A DNA stretch of 55,687 bases. Source: Massilibacteroides sp. (GTDB lineage: Bacteria; Bacteroidota; Bacteroidia; Bacteroidales; Tannerellaceae). Below are positions 1 to 10,100 of the stretch, piece after piece (the first letter of the stretch is position 1; every line of letters starts with the position of its first letter). The notes under the pieces were generated by a model. That model was not told where the DNA came from. It saw only the letters and a program-made list of their open reading frames with translations, and searched no databases. The stretch lies in assembly GCF_028705895.1 (NCBI RefSeq), contig NZ_JAQWCQ010000020.1:1-55687 (forward strand), given 5' to 3'. The position numbers and the translations under genes are program-made.

Positions 1-24
1 TTTCTTATTATATGTTTATTTATG

Positions 25-644
25 TTATAACATAAGATTGTATCTTATAATTGGGGCATCGCTGTTGACATCAGTAGCAATAATAGTTCCTGTTTCCTCA
101 TTGACATCAAGGACTGTGTGAATACTTTTTGCTTGATGAAAGTCAGCGCTGTTTGAAACCTGAAATGCCCTCCAATATCATCAACATGATACCACTGCTT
201 TTCTTGTACTTTTTTGTATAAGAAATTACATGCGTCAATTAAAGTAGCAGTTGCCGGCAGACTATCTATTATTGAAGAAAAAGCATCATAATATTCTTGT
301 CTCCAGTTTGAAACATCTTCATTACCGACTCTATAGGGTAATATCTGAGTACAAAACTCATGAAAGGATACATGTTTTCCCCAGGGTACTTGTTCCCAAG
401 TTTTAAAGGCAAAATCAATATCCTTGACCAAAAAGTCAGCGGAAAGAGTCTGGGCATCATTTTGTGCTTTATAAGGGAGATATCGTAAATTTCTGTGTTT
501 TATATTTATAGAATCAAGAGCCATCGTTGCAGATCGATATGCTGATAGTTGGGGGTTATTAATATGAATATTACTTGCATACGCAACAGCTTCTTCGAGA
601 ATTTGCGGTAGTTGGCCTGAATGGCAGTAATTATAATATTTCAT
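25..644 (-). pseudogene. Decayed fragment of a Bacteroidota transglutaminase-like protein, fused to an unrelated tail
   Basis: The minus strand is open from an ATG at 644 to a stop at 45 (199 codons). Residues about 60-125, including WGKHVSFHEFC and LPYRVGNEDVSNWRQ, resemble the N-terminal region of large Bacteroidota proteins that carry a transglutaminase-like domain further downstream. The Cys-containing catalytic part that should follow is absent, so this is only a front piece. The last 35 codons read as low-complexity nonsense (runs of Leu), whereas the neighbouring frame reads as good protein to a stop at 25-27 (VLDVNEETGTIIATDVNSDA). A one-base frameshift near 150-170 would explain this. 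The family call comes from recalled motifs only. Confidence 0.5.
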
Positions 645-652
645 GTTTTCAA

Positions 653-900
653 TTAAAAATGAATGTAATTCCGGTCATTTGAAGCTTCTTGCATAAGCCA
701 TTCCAGCGATGGCAATTCTCCATGTCCAAACTGTATTTCGTAAACAGGCTCTGTTCCTGACAAAGTAACCTGTCGTATTATGGGGATTAAAAGGATAAAT
801 AACACAGCTCGCATTGTTATAATTAAATGTCCGGTCTCCCATAGTGAAAGAATAATAAGAATGAAAGCCTGTTTTATCAAAATATTGTATGTCTTGTTCG
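653..900 (-). pseudogene. Gene remnant in two frames, possibly a 6-bladed beta-propeller protein
   Basis: Two minus-strand frames each look protein-like over half of this stretch. One (about 900-790) contains FHSYYSFTMGDRTFNYNN. The other (about 780-653) contains EPVYEIQFGHGELPSLEWL and stops at 653-655. Joining them needs one frameshift near 780. The second part resembles the Bacteroidota 6-bladed beta-propeller family (YxIxFGxxxLP pattern), but this is recognition from memory and weak. There is no intact start codon in a sensible position. Together with 25-644 it looks like a mosaic of broken surface-protein genes. Confidence 0.35.
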
Positions 901-932
901 TTCTCTTCGCAAGCTCACTATATCTAATTTAC

Positions 933-1002
933 ACCTACCTCTAAATTACTTTAGACCTACCTTAAAATCGATTTAGAGGTAGGTCTAAAATTATTATCTT
1001 TG
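933..1002 (+). promoter_or_regulatory. Orphan promoter with overlapping inverted operator repeats
   Basis: A -7 box TATCTTTG (995-1002) fits the Bacteroidota TAnnTTTG consensus. Just upstream acctacctctaaat (933-946) is repeated inverted at 971-984, and tttagacctacct (950-962) is repeated inverted at 977-989, so the right-hand copy belongs to two overlapping palindromes. This is the layout of a repressor-controlled promoter. The next convincing gene starts nearly 490 bases downstream, with a mobile repeat in between, so the original target may be lost. The only short reading frame after it is 11 codons at 1123. Confidence 0.55.
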
Positions 1003-1200
1003 CGGCAGAAACCAGAAACTTTAATATCACTGTGAAGTCGTCGAAACAGAAGAAAAACTGAACCCTCAGAAAGTCCGGATAAAAAACATAACATTCCGAC
1101 CATCCGTACGGATAAAAGAATCCATGAAAAAGACACAATTCGTTCGCTTTAAGAAATAAAGTCAATTCGTTCTGAATAAGTTCCAAATCCTACCTCTAAA

Positions 1201-1339
1201 TCTACCCCTAAATCCCCTGAAGGGGACTTTTGAAAACAACATACAAAATCCACTGATAGTAAGGAACAACTTTGAGTTACATACCTGGCACTTTTTGAAG
1301 CCAACGAACAAAGTCCCCTTCAGGGGATTTAGGGGTAGA
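1201..1339. repeat. MITE-like element with 30-bp perfect inverted repeats
   Basis: Positions 1201-1230 and 1310-1339 are exact reverse complements, separated by 79 bases with no coding potential. Each arm contains its own small palindrome (cccctgaagggg). This resembles short non-autonomous repeats seen in Bacteroidota intergenic regions. It lies inside the untranslated stretch before the efflux operon, so it could fold in RNA or act as a terminator-like barrier. No target-site duplication is obvious. Confidence 0.7.
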
Positions 1340-1414
1340 TGTCGGGGTAAAAAATGCAAAACTCTTACTGTTTTTAAGACAAACAACTCATTTTTGTAAA
1401 AAAACAACAGACAT

Positions 1415-1429
1415 TACGAATCATTCGTA
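1415..1429. promoter_or_regulatory. Palindromic operator of the RND efflux operon
   Basis: The sequence tacgaatcattcgta is a perfect 7-bp inverted repeat around one central base. It lies 11 bases upstream of the -7 box at 1441-1448, where a repressor would block RNA polymerase. Efflux operons of this type are often controlled by TetR-family repressors that bind such palindromes, but no regulator gene is present nearby, so the binding protein is unknown. Confidence 0.6.
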
Positions 1430-1440
1430 TCCTTTTTACT

Positions 1441-1448
1441 TATATTTG
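1441..1448 (+). promoter_or_regulatory. -7 promoter box of the RND efflux operon
   Basis: TATATTTG matches the Bacteroidota TAnnTTTG -7 element. Initiation about five bases later would give a leader of roughly 35 bases to the ATG at 1487. No good TTTG -33 element is visible at the expected spacing, which suggests a weak or regulated promoter. Confidence 0.55.
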
Positions 1449-1486
1449 TCGATAACCTATTTCGTTACCTACAAAGACAGAGAACC

Positions 1487-2557
1487 ATGAAATACCATTA
1501 CTACCTATTTCTCGCGATATTTTTAGGAACAGTCGCCTGCTCGGGGAATAAGAAAGAGCAGAAAGAAGAAACTGTAGAAACCACCCTGCCGGAAGCAACC
1601 AACGAAGTGACTACTGTTCTGCTAAAAAGCACCGACTTTAATCATGAGTTGATCAGTAATGGAAAACTAACAGCAAGACGGTATGCCGAACTCCGTTTCG
1701 AATCAGCCGAACCCATCGCCGCAATCTATGTGAAAAACGGAGAACGTGTCAACAAAGGACAGAAAATAGCCGAACTTGCTCCCTTTCGCATACAAAACAA
1801 ACTGCAACAAGCTAAAAACACCCTCGAACAAACTCGCTTAGAATTACAAGATGTGTTGATCGGGCAAGGCTACGCACCGGAAGATTCAACAAAAGTTCCT
1901 GCCGACATTATGCAATTGGCGGGTATTAAAAGCGGATACAAACAAGCCTTAGCGCAATACGAACTGGCCAGACATGAAGAAGAAAAATCGGTACTCCGCG
2001 CTCCTTTTGATGGTGTGGTGGCCAATCTGTTCGGTAAACAATTCAACACAGCCTCTACAGCAGACGTTTTCTGCGTAATTATTGACCCTTCCAGTCTTGC
2101 AGTCTCTTTCTCGGTACTGGAAAGCGAATTGCCTTTGATAAAAACTGGCGACAAAGTGGAAGTCAGTCCCTTCGCCCTGAATGATGTAAAAACTACCGGA
2201 CAGATCACGGAAGTGAACCCATTGGTAAATACAGACGGTATGGTACAGGTGAAAGCCGCCGTAGCAAACAACGGCAAACTCTTTGAGGGGATGAACGCAC
2301 GAGTGAGCATACAGCGCTCGCTGGGACAACAGTTGGTTATCCCCAAATCAGCTTTGGTACTCCGTTCGGGCAAACAGGTGATCTTTACCTTAGTGGATGG
2401 CAAAGCCTACTGGAACTATGTAACGACCGGATTGGAGAATGCCGGACACTATACCGTCACTGAAGGTTTGAAAGAAGGAGACACGGTGATAACAAGCGGC
2501 AATATTAACCTGGCGCACGAATCCCCTGTAAAAGTTGCGGGAGCAAGCGAAGAATAA
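1487..2557 (+). CDS. RND efflux periplasmic adaptor lipoprotein (membrane fusion protein)
   Basis: This 356-residue protein is the periplasmic adaptor linking an RND pump to its outer-membrane channel. It begins with a lipoprotein signal ending at Cys18 (TVAC), so it should be lipid-anchored. The order is typical of the HlyD/AcrA family: an N-terminal biotinyl-lipoyl half (VKNGERVNKGQKIAEL, near residue 85), a short coiled-coil hairpin (about 100-160), the returning lipoyl half (LRAPFDGVVANLF), a beta-barrel domain and a membrane-proximal domain ending about residue 350. It is first in an operon with the two permeases and the channel. The permease ATG follows the stop by seven bases. Family assignment is secure; the substrate is unknown. 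Confidence 0.93.
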   Translation: MKYHYYLFLAIFLGTVACSGNKKEQKEETVETTLPEATNEVTTVLLKSTDFNHELISNGKLTARRYAELRFESAEPIAAIYVKNGERVNKGQKIAELAPFRIQNKLQQAKNTLEQTRLELQDVLIGQGYAPEDSTKVPADIMQLAGIKSGYKQALAQYELARHEEEKSVLRAPFDGVVANLFGKQFNTASTADVFCVIIDPSSLAVSFSVLESELPLIKTGDKVEVSPFALNDVKTTGQITEVNPLVNTDGMVQVKAAVANNGKLFEGMNARVSIQRSLGQQLVIPKSALVLRSGKQVIFTLVDGKAYWNYVTTGLENAGHYTVTEGLKEGDTVITSGNINLAHESPVKVAGASEE

Positions 2558-2564
2558 GAATCCT

Positions 2565-5500
2565 ATGGTTAAATTCCTACTCCAACGGCCTATCGCTGTA
2601 TTAATGGCATTTACAGCCTGTTTCATTATCGGGCTGACTACTTATTTTGCCCTGCCCGTATCGCTATTGCCGGATATTGCCATACCGGAAATAACCGTTC
2701 AGGTATCCGGTAAGAACTCTTCAGCACGTGAATTGGAGAATACCGTAGTGAAGCCGATCCGCCAACAATTGATGCAGGTAGGCAAATTACGCGACATACA
2801 CAGTGAAACACGAGACGGCGCAGGTGTGATCCGTCTGAATTTCGATTTCGGAACGAATATCGATCTGGCTTTCATTGAAGTGAATGAAAAGATAGATGCT
2901 GCGATGAGCTATCTTCCACGCGATGTGGAACGTCCACGCGTTATCAAGGCCAGCGCTACGGATATCCCTGTGTTCTGTCTGAATCTGACACTGAAAAGCG
3001 GCGAAGCCTATGCCGACGCGAATCAAGAGGCTTTCTTAGAGCTATGCGAATTTGCAGAAACCGTGATCAAACGCCGTATCGAACAATTACCGGAAGTGGC
3101 TATGGTTGACATTACCGGCCTGTTGAAGCGACAAGTACAAATCGTACCCGATGAGATACGTTTAGAAATGGCGGGAATTACCCTTTCCGATCTGGAGTCT
3201 GCCTTAGCCGCCAATAATATCGAACCCGGCAGCATGAGCGTGCGGGATGGTTATTACGAATACAATATTAAATTTTCCACCTTGCTGCGTACGCAAGAAG
3301 ATGTGGAAAATATTTACATCCGCAAAAGCGATCGGTTGTTTCAGTTGAAAGACTTAGCCACAATTCGCATCGTACCCGAGAAAGAAACAGGCGCATCTGT
3401 ATCCGGAGGAAAACGCGCAGTAACGCTTGCGATAATCAAACAAGCGGATGAAAATATGGACAATATGAAAGAAACACTCGCAGAGGTGACCAATCATTTT
3501 TCGTCCATCTATCCGGATATTGAATTTAATATAAGTCGTAATCAAACGGAATTATTAGATTATACGATTTCAAACCTGCAGGAAAACCTGACATTGGGTT
3601 TTCTTTTCATCTGCATCACGGCCATTCTTTTCCTTGGTGACGTAAAAAGTCCCGGTGTGATCGGGCTGAGCATGTTTACCAGCATTGTAACGAGTCTGGC
3701 TTTCTTCTATATATTCAATATGTCGCTCAACATTATTTCCCTCTCCGGGTTGATTTTAGCTTTGGGAATGATGGTGGACAGTTCGATCGTGGTGACGGAA
3801 AACATTACCCAATACCGGGCTCGGGGATATACGTTGGAAGATGCCTGTGCGAAAGGAACTACCGAAGTGATCGCGCCGATGCTCAGTTCCACGTTGACTA
3901 CCATAGCCGTATTCGCACCCTTAGTGTTTATGAGCGGTATAGCCGGAGCGATCTTTTACGACCAGGCCTTTGCCGTTACCGTCGGCTTATTTGTTTCCTA
4001 CACAACGGGAATCATGCTGCTGCCGGTGCTATACAAACTGATTTATAGTATTCCGGAGATGAAACGCACCCCATTTAACATCAAATTCAGGAATGTATTC
4101 AAGGATGAGGCCTTATTCCGGTTTTACGATGGTGGGATCGACTTTGTATTCAAGTACAAAAAGAGCAGTCTCCTTCTCTTATTATTAACCGTTCCGGTCT
4201 GCATCGCTATTTTCTATATTATCCCCAAAACCCGTATGCCGGAGATTGATCAAAACGAACTCCTGTTCCGTTTGGAATGGAACGAAAACATTCATACAGA
4301 TGAAAGCCGGGAACGGGTAAATAGTCTGTTCAAAGAAGTGGAAGGCCTGGTAGAAGAACAGACGGCCTATGTAGGGCAGCAGCAATTCCTACTCAACCGG
4401 GACAAAGAGCTATCGACTTCGGAAGTAGAACTATACTTCAAAACCTCATCTCCCAAAGAGTTACCGGCCGTACAACAGGCAGTGATTAGCTGGGCAGAGA
4501 CGAACTATCCGAAAGCTGTATATACCTACGCGCCACCGGAAACTGTTTATGAAAAACTATTTGTAACCGGTGAAGCAGATATAGTGGCAGAGTTCTACTC
4601 ACGCAATAAAGCAGAAGCACCTGAAGCAGGAAGTTTGCAACAAATGATCGCCGAACTGAAAGATGGGACAGGTTGCACACCCACAGGTATTGCTTTCGAA
4701 AAGCAGCTGAATATTTCCATCGACCGGCAAAAGTTATTGCTTTATAATGTGGATTATAACGAAATATACCGTTTGCTGAAAACAGCCTTTAAGGAAAATG
4801 AGATTGCTACCCTGCGTTCTTACCAACAATACCTGCCGATCACGCTCTCGGGAAAAGGAGAAACGGTGGACGAGGTATTAAAGAACACCCTCGTACGCAC
4901 ACAACCGGACAATGAGGGTAATACAAATCTTATTCCCTTGCAAATGCTTGTGCGCATCACGCCCGGAGAAGACCTGAAAACAATCACTGCGGGAAAGAAC
5001 GGAGAGTATATTCCTTTCAGCTTTTATGATGTACGAAACGGAGATCGTTTAGTGGAAGATATAGACCGGACGATCAAAGCGGAGATCAATGTGCCCCAAA
5101 CGTTCTGGGACATTGACTACTCGGGAAGCTTTTTCTCCAATAAAAAGATGATAGCTGAGCTGATTGCAATCCTTCTTATTTCGGTCTTGTTAATGTATTT
5201 CATCCTTTCCGCCGAGTTTGAAAGTTTCGTGCAACCGCTTATCGTCTTGCTCGAAATACCGATTGCGATTACGTCTGCCTTGTTCATTCTCTGGCTATGC
5301 GGACATTCGCTCAATCTGATGAGTGCCATCGGTATTGTCGTCACCTGTGGTATCATTATCAACGATTCCATTCTCAAAATCGATGTAATTAACAGCCTGC
5401 GCAAAGAGGGAATGCCCGTAATGGAGGCAATCCATGAAGGAGGGCGCCGGAGGTTACGCCCGATTCTGATGACTGCATTAACGAGTATCTTCGGAATGGC

Positions 5501-5666
5501 ACCGCTTGTGTTTTCGTATGATATGGGAAGCGAATTACAGAAACCGCTTGCCATCGCTATGATTTCCGCCATGATCATCGGTACGCTTATCAGCCTTTTC
5601 ATCATACCGTTGGTGTATTGGTATATCTACCGAGGGCAGGACGGAAAGATTCAAACAGAAAAATGA
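2565..5666 (+). CDS. RND efflux transporter permease (first permease of the operon)
   Basis: The protein (1033 residues) has the duplicated RND layout: a transmembrane segment at residues 10-30, a large periplasmic loop, a bundle of transmembrane helices (about 335-530), a second loop and a last bundle (about 850-1030). The proton-relay helix reads GMMVDSSIVVTEN, with a single Asp where AcrB has two. The matching helix in the second half reads GIIINDSILKID. The start is placed at the ATG at 2565 because it directly precedes MVKFLLQRPIAVLM, the canonical cytoplasmic start of RND proteins. An in-frame TTG at 2535 lies inside the adaptor gene and would add ten implausible residues. It probably exports small hydrophobic or toxic compounds. 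Confidence 0.93.
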   Translation: MVKFLLQRPIAVLMAFTACFIIGLTTYFALPVSLLPDIAIPEITVQVSGKNSSARELENTVVKPIRQQLMQVGKLRDIHSETRDGAGVIRLNFDFGTNIDLAFIEVNEKIDAAMSYLPRDVERPRVIKASATDIPVFCLNLTLKSGEAYADANQEAFLELCEFAETVIKRRIEQLPEVAMVDITGLLKRQVQIVPDEIRLEMAGITLSDLESALAANNIEPGSMSVRDGYYEYNIKFSTLLRTQEDVENIYIRKSDRLFQLKDLATIRIVPEKETGASVSGGKRAVTLAIIKQADENMDNMKETLAEVTNHFSSIYPDIEFNISRNQTELLDYTISNLQENLTLGFLFICITAILFLGDVKSPGVIGLSMFTSIVTSLAFFYIFNMSLNIISLSGLILALGMMVDSSIVVTENITQYRARGYTLEDACAKGTTEVIAPMLSSTLTTIAVFAPLVFMSGIAGAIFYDQAFAVTVGLFVSYTTGIMLLPVLYKLIYSIPEMKRTPFNIKFRNVFKDEALFRFYDGGIDFVFKYKKSSLLLLLLTVPVCIAIFYIIPKTRMPEIDQNELLFRLEWNENIHTDESRERVNSLFKEVEGLVEEQTAYVGQQQFLLNRDKELSTSEVELYFKTSSPKELPAVQQAVISWAETNYPKAVYTYAPPETVYEKLFVTGEADIVAEFYSRNKAEAPEAGSLQQMIAELKDGTGCTPTGIAFEKQLNISIDRQKLLLYNVDYNEIYRLLKTAFKENEIATLRSYQQYLPITLSGKGETVDEVLKNTLVRTQPDNEGNTNLIPLQMLVRITPGEDLKTITAGKNGEYIPFSFYDVRNGDRLVEDIDRTIKAEINVPQTFWDIDYSGSFFSNKKMIAELIAILLISVLLMYFILSAEFESFVQPLIVLLEIPIAITSALFILWLCGHSLNLMSAIGIVVTCGIIINDSILKIDVINSLRKEGMPVMEAIHEGGRRRLRPILMTALTSIFGMAPLVFSYDMGSELQKPLAIAMISAMIIGTLISLFIIPLVYWYIYRGQDGKIQTEK

Positions 5667-5678
5667 AAATGACCGGAT

Positions 5679-7157
5679 ATGAAACGATTGAATAACCTGA
5701 TAGTATTGATCTTGTTTGCAGCAACAAGCCTTAGCGCTCAACAAATGGTGCTGACTCTCGAACGTACGATCGAGATTGCCGCAGACAGCTCGCTCGAAGC
5801 ATTCCGCAGTAAGAATATGTATTTAGCCGGTTATTGGGAATACCGCACCTACAAAGCCGGACGCTTGCCGAGCCTTACCCTGAATCTCACTCCGGCGCAG
5901 TATTACCGGGACATCACGCAACGGTACGATTCGAACAACGATATCGACGTGTACCGCGAACAACAGTCCTTTTATGCAGGCGGACAGTTGGAGGTCGCTC
6001 AGAACTTCGACCTTTTAGGGGGTAGTTTTTTCCTGAACTCCTCGTTGGACTATATGCGTAATTTCGGAGACAATACGTACACACAGTACTCCACCGTACC
6101 CATACGTTTCGGCTATTCCCAGAGTCTGCTGGGGTATAATGCTTTTCGCTGGCAACGCAAGATAGAACCGTTGAAATACGAGAAAGCAAAAAAGGAGCTA
6201 CTCTTCAACCGGGAGAATATCAGCGAACAGGCAACCACTTATTTCTTTGAATTAGCCATGGCGCAGGCAGAATATGATCTGGCCAAAGAGAATGTAGCGT
6301 CAACCGATACGCTTTATCGTACGGGACTGCAGCGACACAAGATCGCCTCTATCAGTCAGGCCGATCTGCTGACCTTAAAATTAGATGCGATCAATGCTAA
6401 GAACACATTACAGAATGCGAATATAGCCCTTAAACGAGCAATGTTTAATTTAGCGTCTTATCTGAGTTTAGATAAAAACGCAGAAATACGTCTTCGTCTG
6501 CCCGGTCGCCCCCATGTTATGGAAATTTCAGCGGATGAGGCGTTAATGCTGGCGAAAGAGAATAATCCGGATTTTCTGGAATTGAGACAACAAATATTAG
6601 AAGCCGAACAGCAGGTGGATAAAACAAAGAAAGAAGCCCTGATGAATGCCTCTTTTCGCGCCAGCATAGGTTTTAATCAGGTATCCAATAAACTAAAGAA
6701 TGCGTATCGCGACCCGTTACAGCAGGATGTCGTTTCTTTATCTGTTTCAATCCCTCTGATAGATTGGGGGGTAAGGAAAGGAAAATACAATGTGGCAAAA
6801 AACAATCTGAGTGTAACAGAGATTTCATCTCGTCAGACAGAATTGAGCATTGAAGAGGATGTAATCATGACCGTAGGCGATTTTAATATTCAGCAGGCAC
6901 TTATTGTAAGTGCTGAGGAGGCTCTCGATTTAGCATTAATGGCTTATTCGGAAACAAAACAACGTTTTATGATCGGCAAAGCGGATATTAACAGCCTGAC
7001 ACTTTCGCTGAACCGGCAACAGTCTGCCCAACGAAATTATATATCGGCTCTAAAAAACTATTGGTTGAGTTATTTCAAAATACGAAAACTCACCTTGCAT
7101 GATTTCGAAACGGGAATTTCTCTTTCTTCCACATTCGACTATAAACAAGGTCTCTGA
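5679..7157 (+). CDS. TolC-family outer-membrane efflux channel
   Basis: The 492-residue product starts with a signal peptide cut after LSAQQ (about residue 21) and carries the two long helical OEP repeats typical of TolC (about 30-250 and 290-480), rich in Gln, Ala and Leu heptads. It would form the trimeric outer-membrane exit duct for the RND pump. It starts 12 bases after the first permease and ends four bases before the second, so it sits between two permease genes in one transcript. No lipobox is visible, unlike OprM-type channels. Confidence 0.9.
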   Translation: MKRLNNLIVLILFAATSLSAQQMVLTLERTIEIAADSSLEAFRSKNMYLAGYWEYRTYKAGRLPSLTLNLTPAQYYRDITQRYDSNNDIDVYREQQSFYAGGQLEVAQNFDLLGGSFFLNSSLDYMRNFGDNTYTQYSTVPIRFGYSQSLLGYNAFRWQRKIEPLKYEKAKKELLFNRENISEQATTYFFELAMAQAEYDLAKENVASTDTLYRTGLQRHKIASISQADLLTLKLDAINAKNTLQNANIALKRAMFNLASYLSLDKNAEIRLRLPGRPHVMEISADEALMLAKENNPDFLELRQQILEAEQQVDKTKKEALMNASFRASIGFNQVSNKLKNAYRDPLQQDVVSLSVSIPLIDWGVRKGKYNVAKNNLSVTEISSRQTELSIEEDVIMTVGDFNIQQALIVSAEEALDLALMAYSETKQRFMIGKADINSLTLSLNRQQSAQRNYISALKNYWLSYFKIRKLTLHDFETGISLSSTFDYKQGL

Positions 7158-7161
7158 GTAA

Positions 7162-10100
7162 ATGAGTAAAGGACCGCACATATCGTCTTTTACGCTTATT
7201 GTCGCGTTTGTCTGCGTGGCCTTAGCCGGGATTGCGTTTATTCCGCTGCTTCCAATCAAGCTATCACCTTCGCGCACACTTCCCCGCCTGACGGTCAATT
7301 ATTCTATGCCGGGCAATTCGGCGCGGGTAATTGAGATGGAAGTAACCTCCCGCTTAGAGTCCATGCTGGCTCGCATTAAAGGGATTCGGGAAATCAATTC
7401 GATTTCCGGAAATGGATGGGGGTATGTAATCATCGAATTGGATAAACATACCGACATCGATGCGGCGCGTTTTGAAGCCTCGACAATTATCCGGCAAACC
7501 TGGCCTCAGCTACCCGACGGATTAAGCTATCCTTCGCTCAGCATGAGTCGCCCGGATGACAAAGAAGACCGCCCGTTCATGACTTATACAATCAATGCAG
7601 CGGCTGCACCTATTCTGATCCAACGATTTGCTGAGAACCAAATAAAACCGCGCCTGTCAGGAATACCGGGCATTTACCGCATAGATATAAGTGGAGCGAC
7701 CCCAATGGAATGGCGATTAGAATACGACAGCCGGCAATTAAGCTCTTTGGGGATTTCGCTGGGTGATATACAGACTGCCATCAGTCAGTATTATAACAAA
7801 GAGTTTCTTGGAACGGCAGATTTATCTCTTCCGAACGGAGAATCAAGCTGGATACGATTGGCGCTTATTCCCGAAGGAGGACAAGGCTCTTTTGATCCGA
7901 GCCGTATTACGGTAGCTGATAAGAACGGTAAACTGATCCGTTTAGACCAATTACTCGGTGTGACTCGCCAGGAAGAAGCCCCCCAGAGTTATTACCGCAT
8001 CAACGGACTGAATTCCATCTACCTTTCCATCCGTGCAGAAGAAACCGCAAACCAACTGAATCTGGCTCGTCTTGTCAAAGAAGAATTGGAGCAGATAAAA
8101 ACGATTCTTCCGTCGGGTTACGAAATACATACCAGCTATGATGCAACGGAATATATCCAGAATGAGTTAAATAAGATTTACATCCGGACAGGATTAACGA
8201 TTCTGATTCTTCTTTTATTCGTTTTGTTGATTACCCGTAATTTCCGTTACTTGTTATTGATTGTGATCAGTCTGGCAGTCAACCTCTGCATCGCGGTAAT
8301 CTTTTATTATTTCTTTGAACTGGAGATGCAATTGTATTCCTTGGCAGGTATAACAATTTCGCTTAGTCTCATCATTGACAATACCATTGTAATGACTGAT
8401 CATATCCGTAACCGCGGCAATATGAAGGCTGCTTTATCCATCGTAACAGCTACGGTCACAACGATTGGTGCACTTGTTATCATTTTCTTCTTAGATGAAA
8501 AAATACGCCTCAATCTGCAGGATTTTGCAGCAGTCGTTATGATCAACCTGACAGTTTCGCTCTTCATTGCTCTTTTCTTCGTGCCTTCATTAATTGAACG
8601 ATTAGGATTAGGCAAGAAAAAAACGGTTGTTAAAGAAAAACCGACCTCCCGCTTTATCCCTCATCCTGCCACATGGGGACGCAGGTTTGTTGTCCGTTTT
8701 AACCGCCTTTATGAAAAACAGATAATGTTTCTTTGCCGCTGGAAAAAGTTGGCCTGCTTAGTTCTGGTCTTTGCTTTCGGCCTCCCCGTATTCTTATTGC
8801 CCGACAAGATTGAGTACGAGGCAAAAAAAGATTACACAGCAGCAGATACAGCCCGTATCGAACGATACAATAAGATAGTCGCCACCCCCTTGTACAAGGA
8901 AAAAATCAAACCGATAACAGACAAGATATTGGGGGGAACCCTTCGCCTTTTCGTACAGAAGGTTTATGACGGCAGCTATTTTACACGAAACGACGAAACG
9001 GTATTGTCCGTCTCAGCGACACTGCCTAACGGCTCTACATTAGATCAGATGAATCACCTGATCACCCGTATGGAGAGCTATCTCACCACCTTTCCGCAAA
9101 TACGGCAGTTCCAGACGAATATCTATAATGCCCGTCAGGCAGGCATCAGTATCTACTTCACGAAAGAAAGTGAACGCAGCGGTTTCCCTTATACGCTTAA
9201 AAGCAATATCATCAGTAAGGCGCTCGAACTGGGCGGAGGTAGCTGGGGTGTCTGGGGATTGCAGGATCAGGGATTCAGTAACGATGTGCGGGAAAACGCA
9301 GGTTCATTCCGTATCGAAATGTTCGGCTATAACTACGACGAACTGTATCAATGGGCAGAAGATCTGAAAGCACGCCTGCTGACTTACCGGCGTATCAAAG
9401 AAGTTCTGATCAATTCAGAGTTCTCGTGGTGGAAAGACGATTATCAGGAATATTATTTCGATCTGAACAAACAACGCATGGCGGAAGAAGGAATCCTGCC
9501 GATCAATTTGTTCGCTTCACTTCGTCCTGTTTTCGGAAAAGATATATATACGGGAAATATTATTGTGGACAACGAAATAGAAAAGTTAAAACTAAACTCC
9601 CGGCAGTCTCACGAATACGACATCTGGAGCATGCAATACGTTCCGCAAGAAATAAAAGGAGTACCCTACAAGTTGTCCGAGTTAGCCACCATAAGGAAAG
9701 GACAGACACCACAGAAAGTTGCGAAAGTAAACCAACAGTACCGCCTCTGCCTGCAATATGAATATATCGGTGCATCTAATCAGGGACAGAAAATACAGGA
9801 ACGGGTATTGAAAGAATTTAACGCAACTCTACCGATGGGCTATACCGCGCAATCAAACGCTTATTACTGGTCGTGGGATAAGAAAGACAATAAACAGTAC
9901 TTACTGTTATTCCTGATCATTGGTATTATCTTCGTCACCTCCAGCATCTTATTTAATTCCCTGAGAAAACCATTAGCAGTGATCTTTGTTATTCCCGTTT
10001 CCTATATTGGTGTTTTCCTGACCTTTTACTGGTTTAAACTCAACTTTGACCAAGGAGGATTTGCGTCCTTCATCCTATTGTGCGGCGTAACGGTAAATGC

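Noticed and set aside
1201-1339. CRISPR-like repeat
   Set aside because: Only two copies, in inverted orientation, with no spacer periodicity and no cas genes in the window.
1870-2403. Long minus-strand open frame opposite the adaptor gene
   Set aside because: It is a shadow of a well-supported efflux adaptor gene. Its composition is Ser/Thr/Cys-rich, with no recognisable motif and no promoter.
5117-5605. Minus-strand open frame of 162 codons inside the first permease
   Set aside because: It is antisense to conserved transmembrane helices of the RND protein. The Ile/Met/Arg-rich translation is the usual mirror of a hydrophobic coding strand.
9351-9761. Plus-strand open frame in another register inside the second permease
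   Set aside because: The true frame is continuous and conserved here. The alternative is Arg-rich with no start signal.
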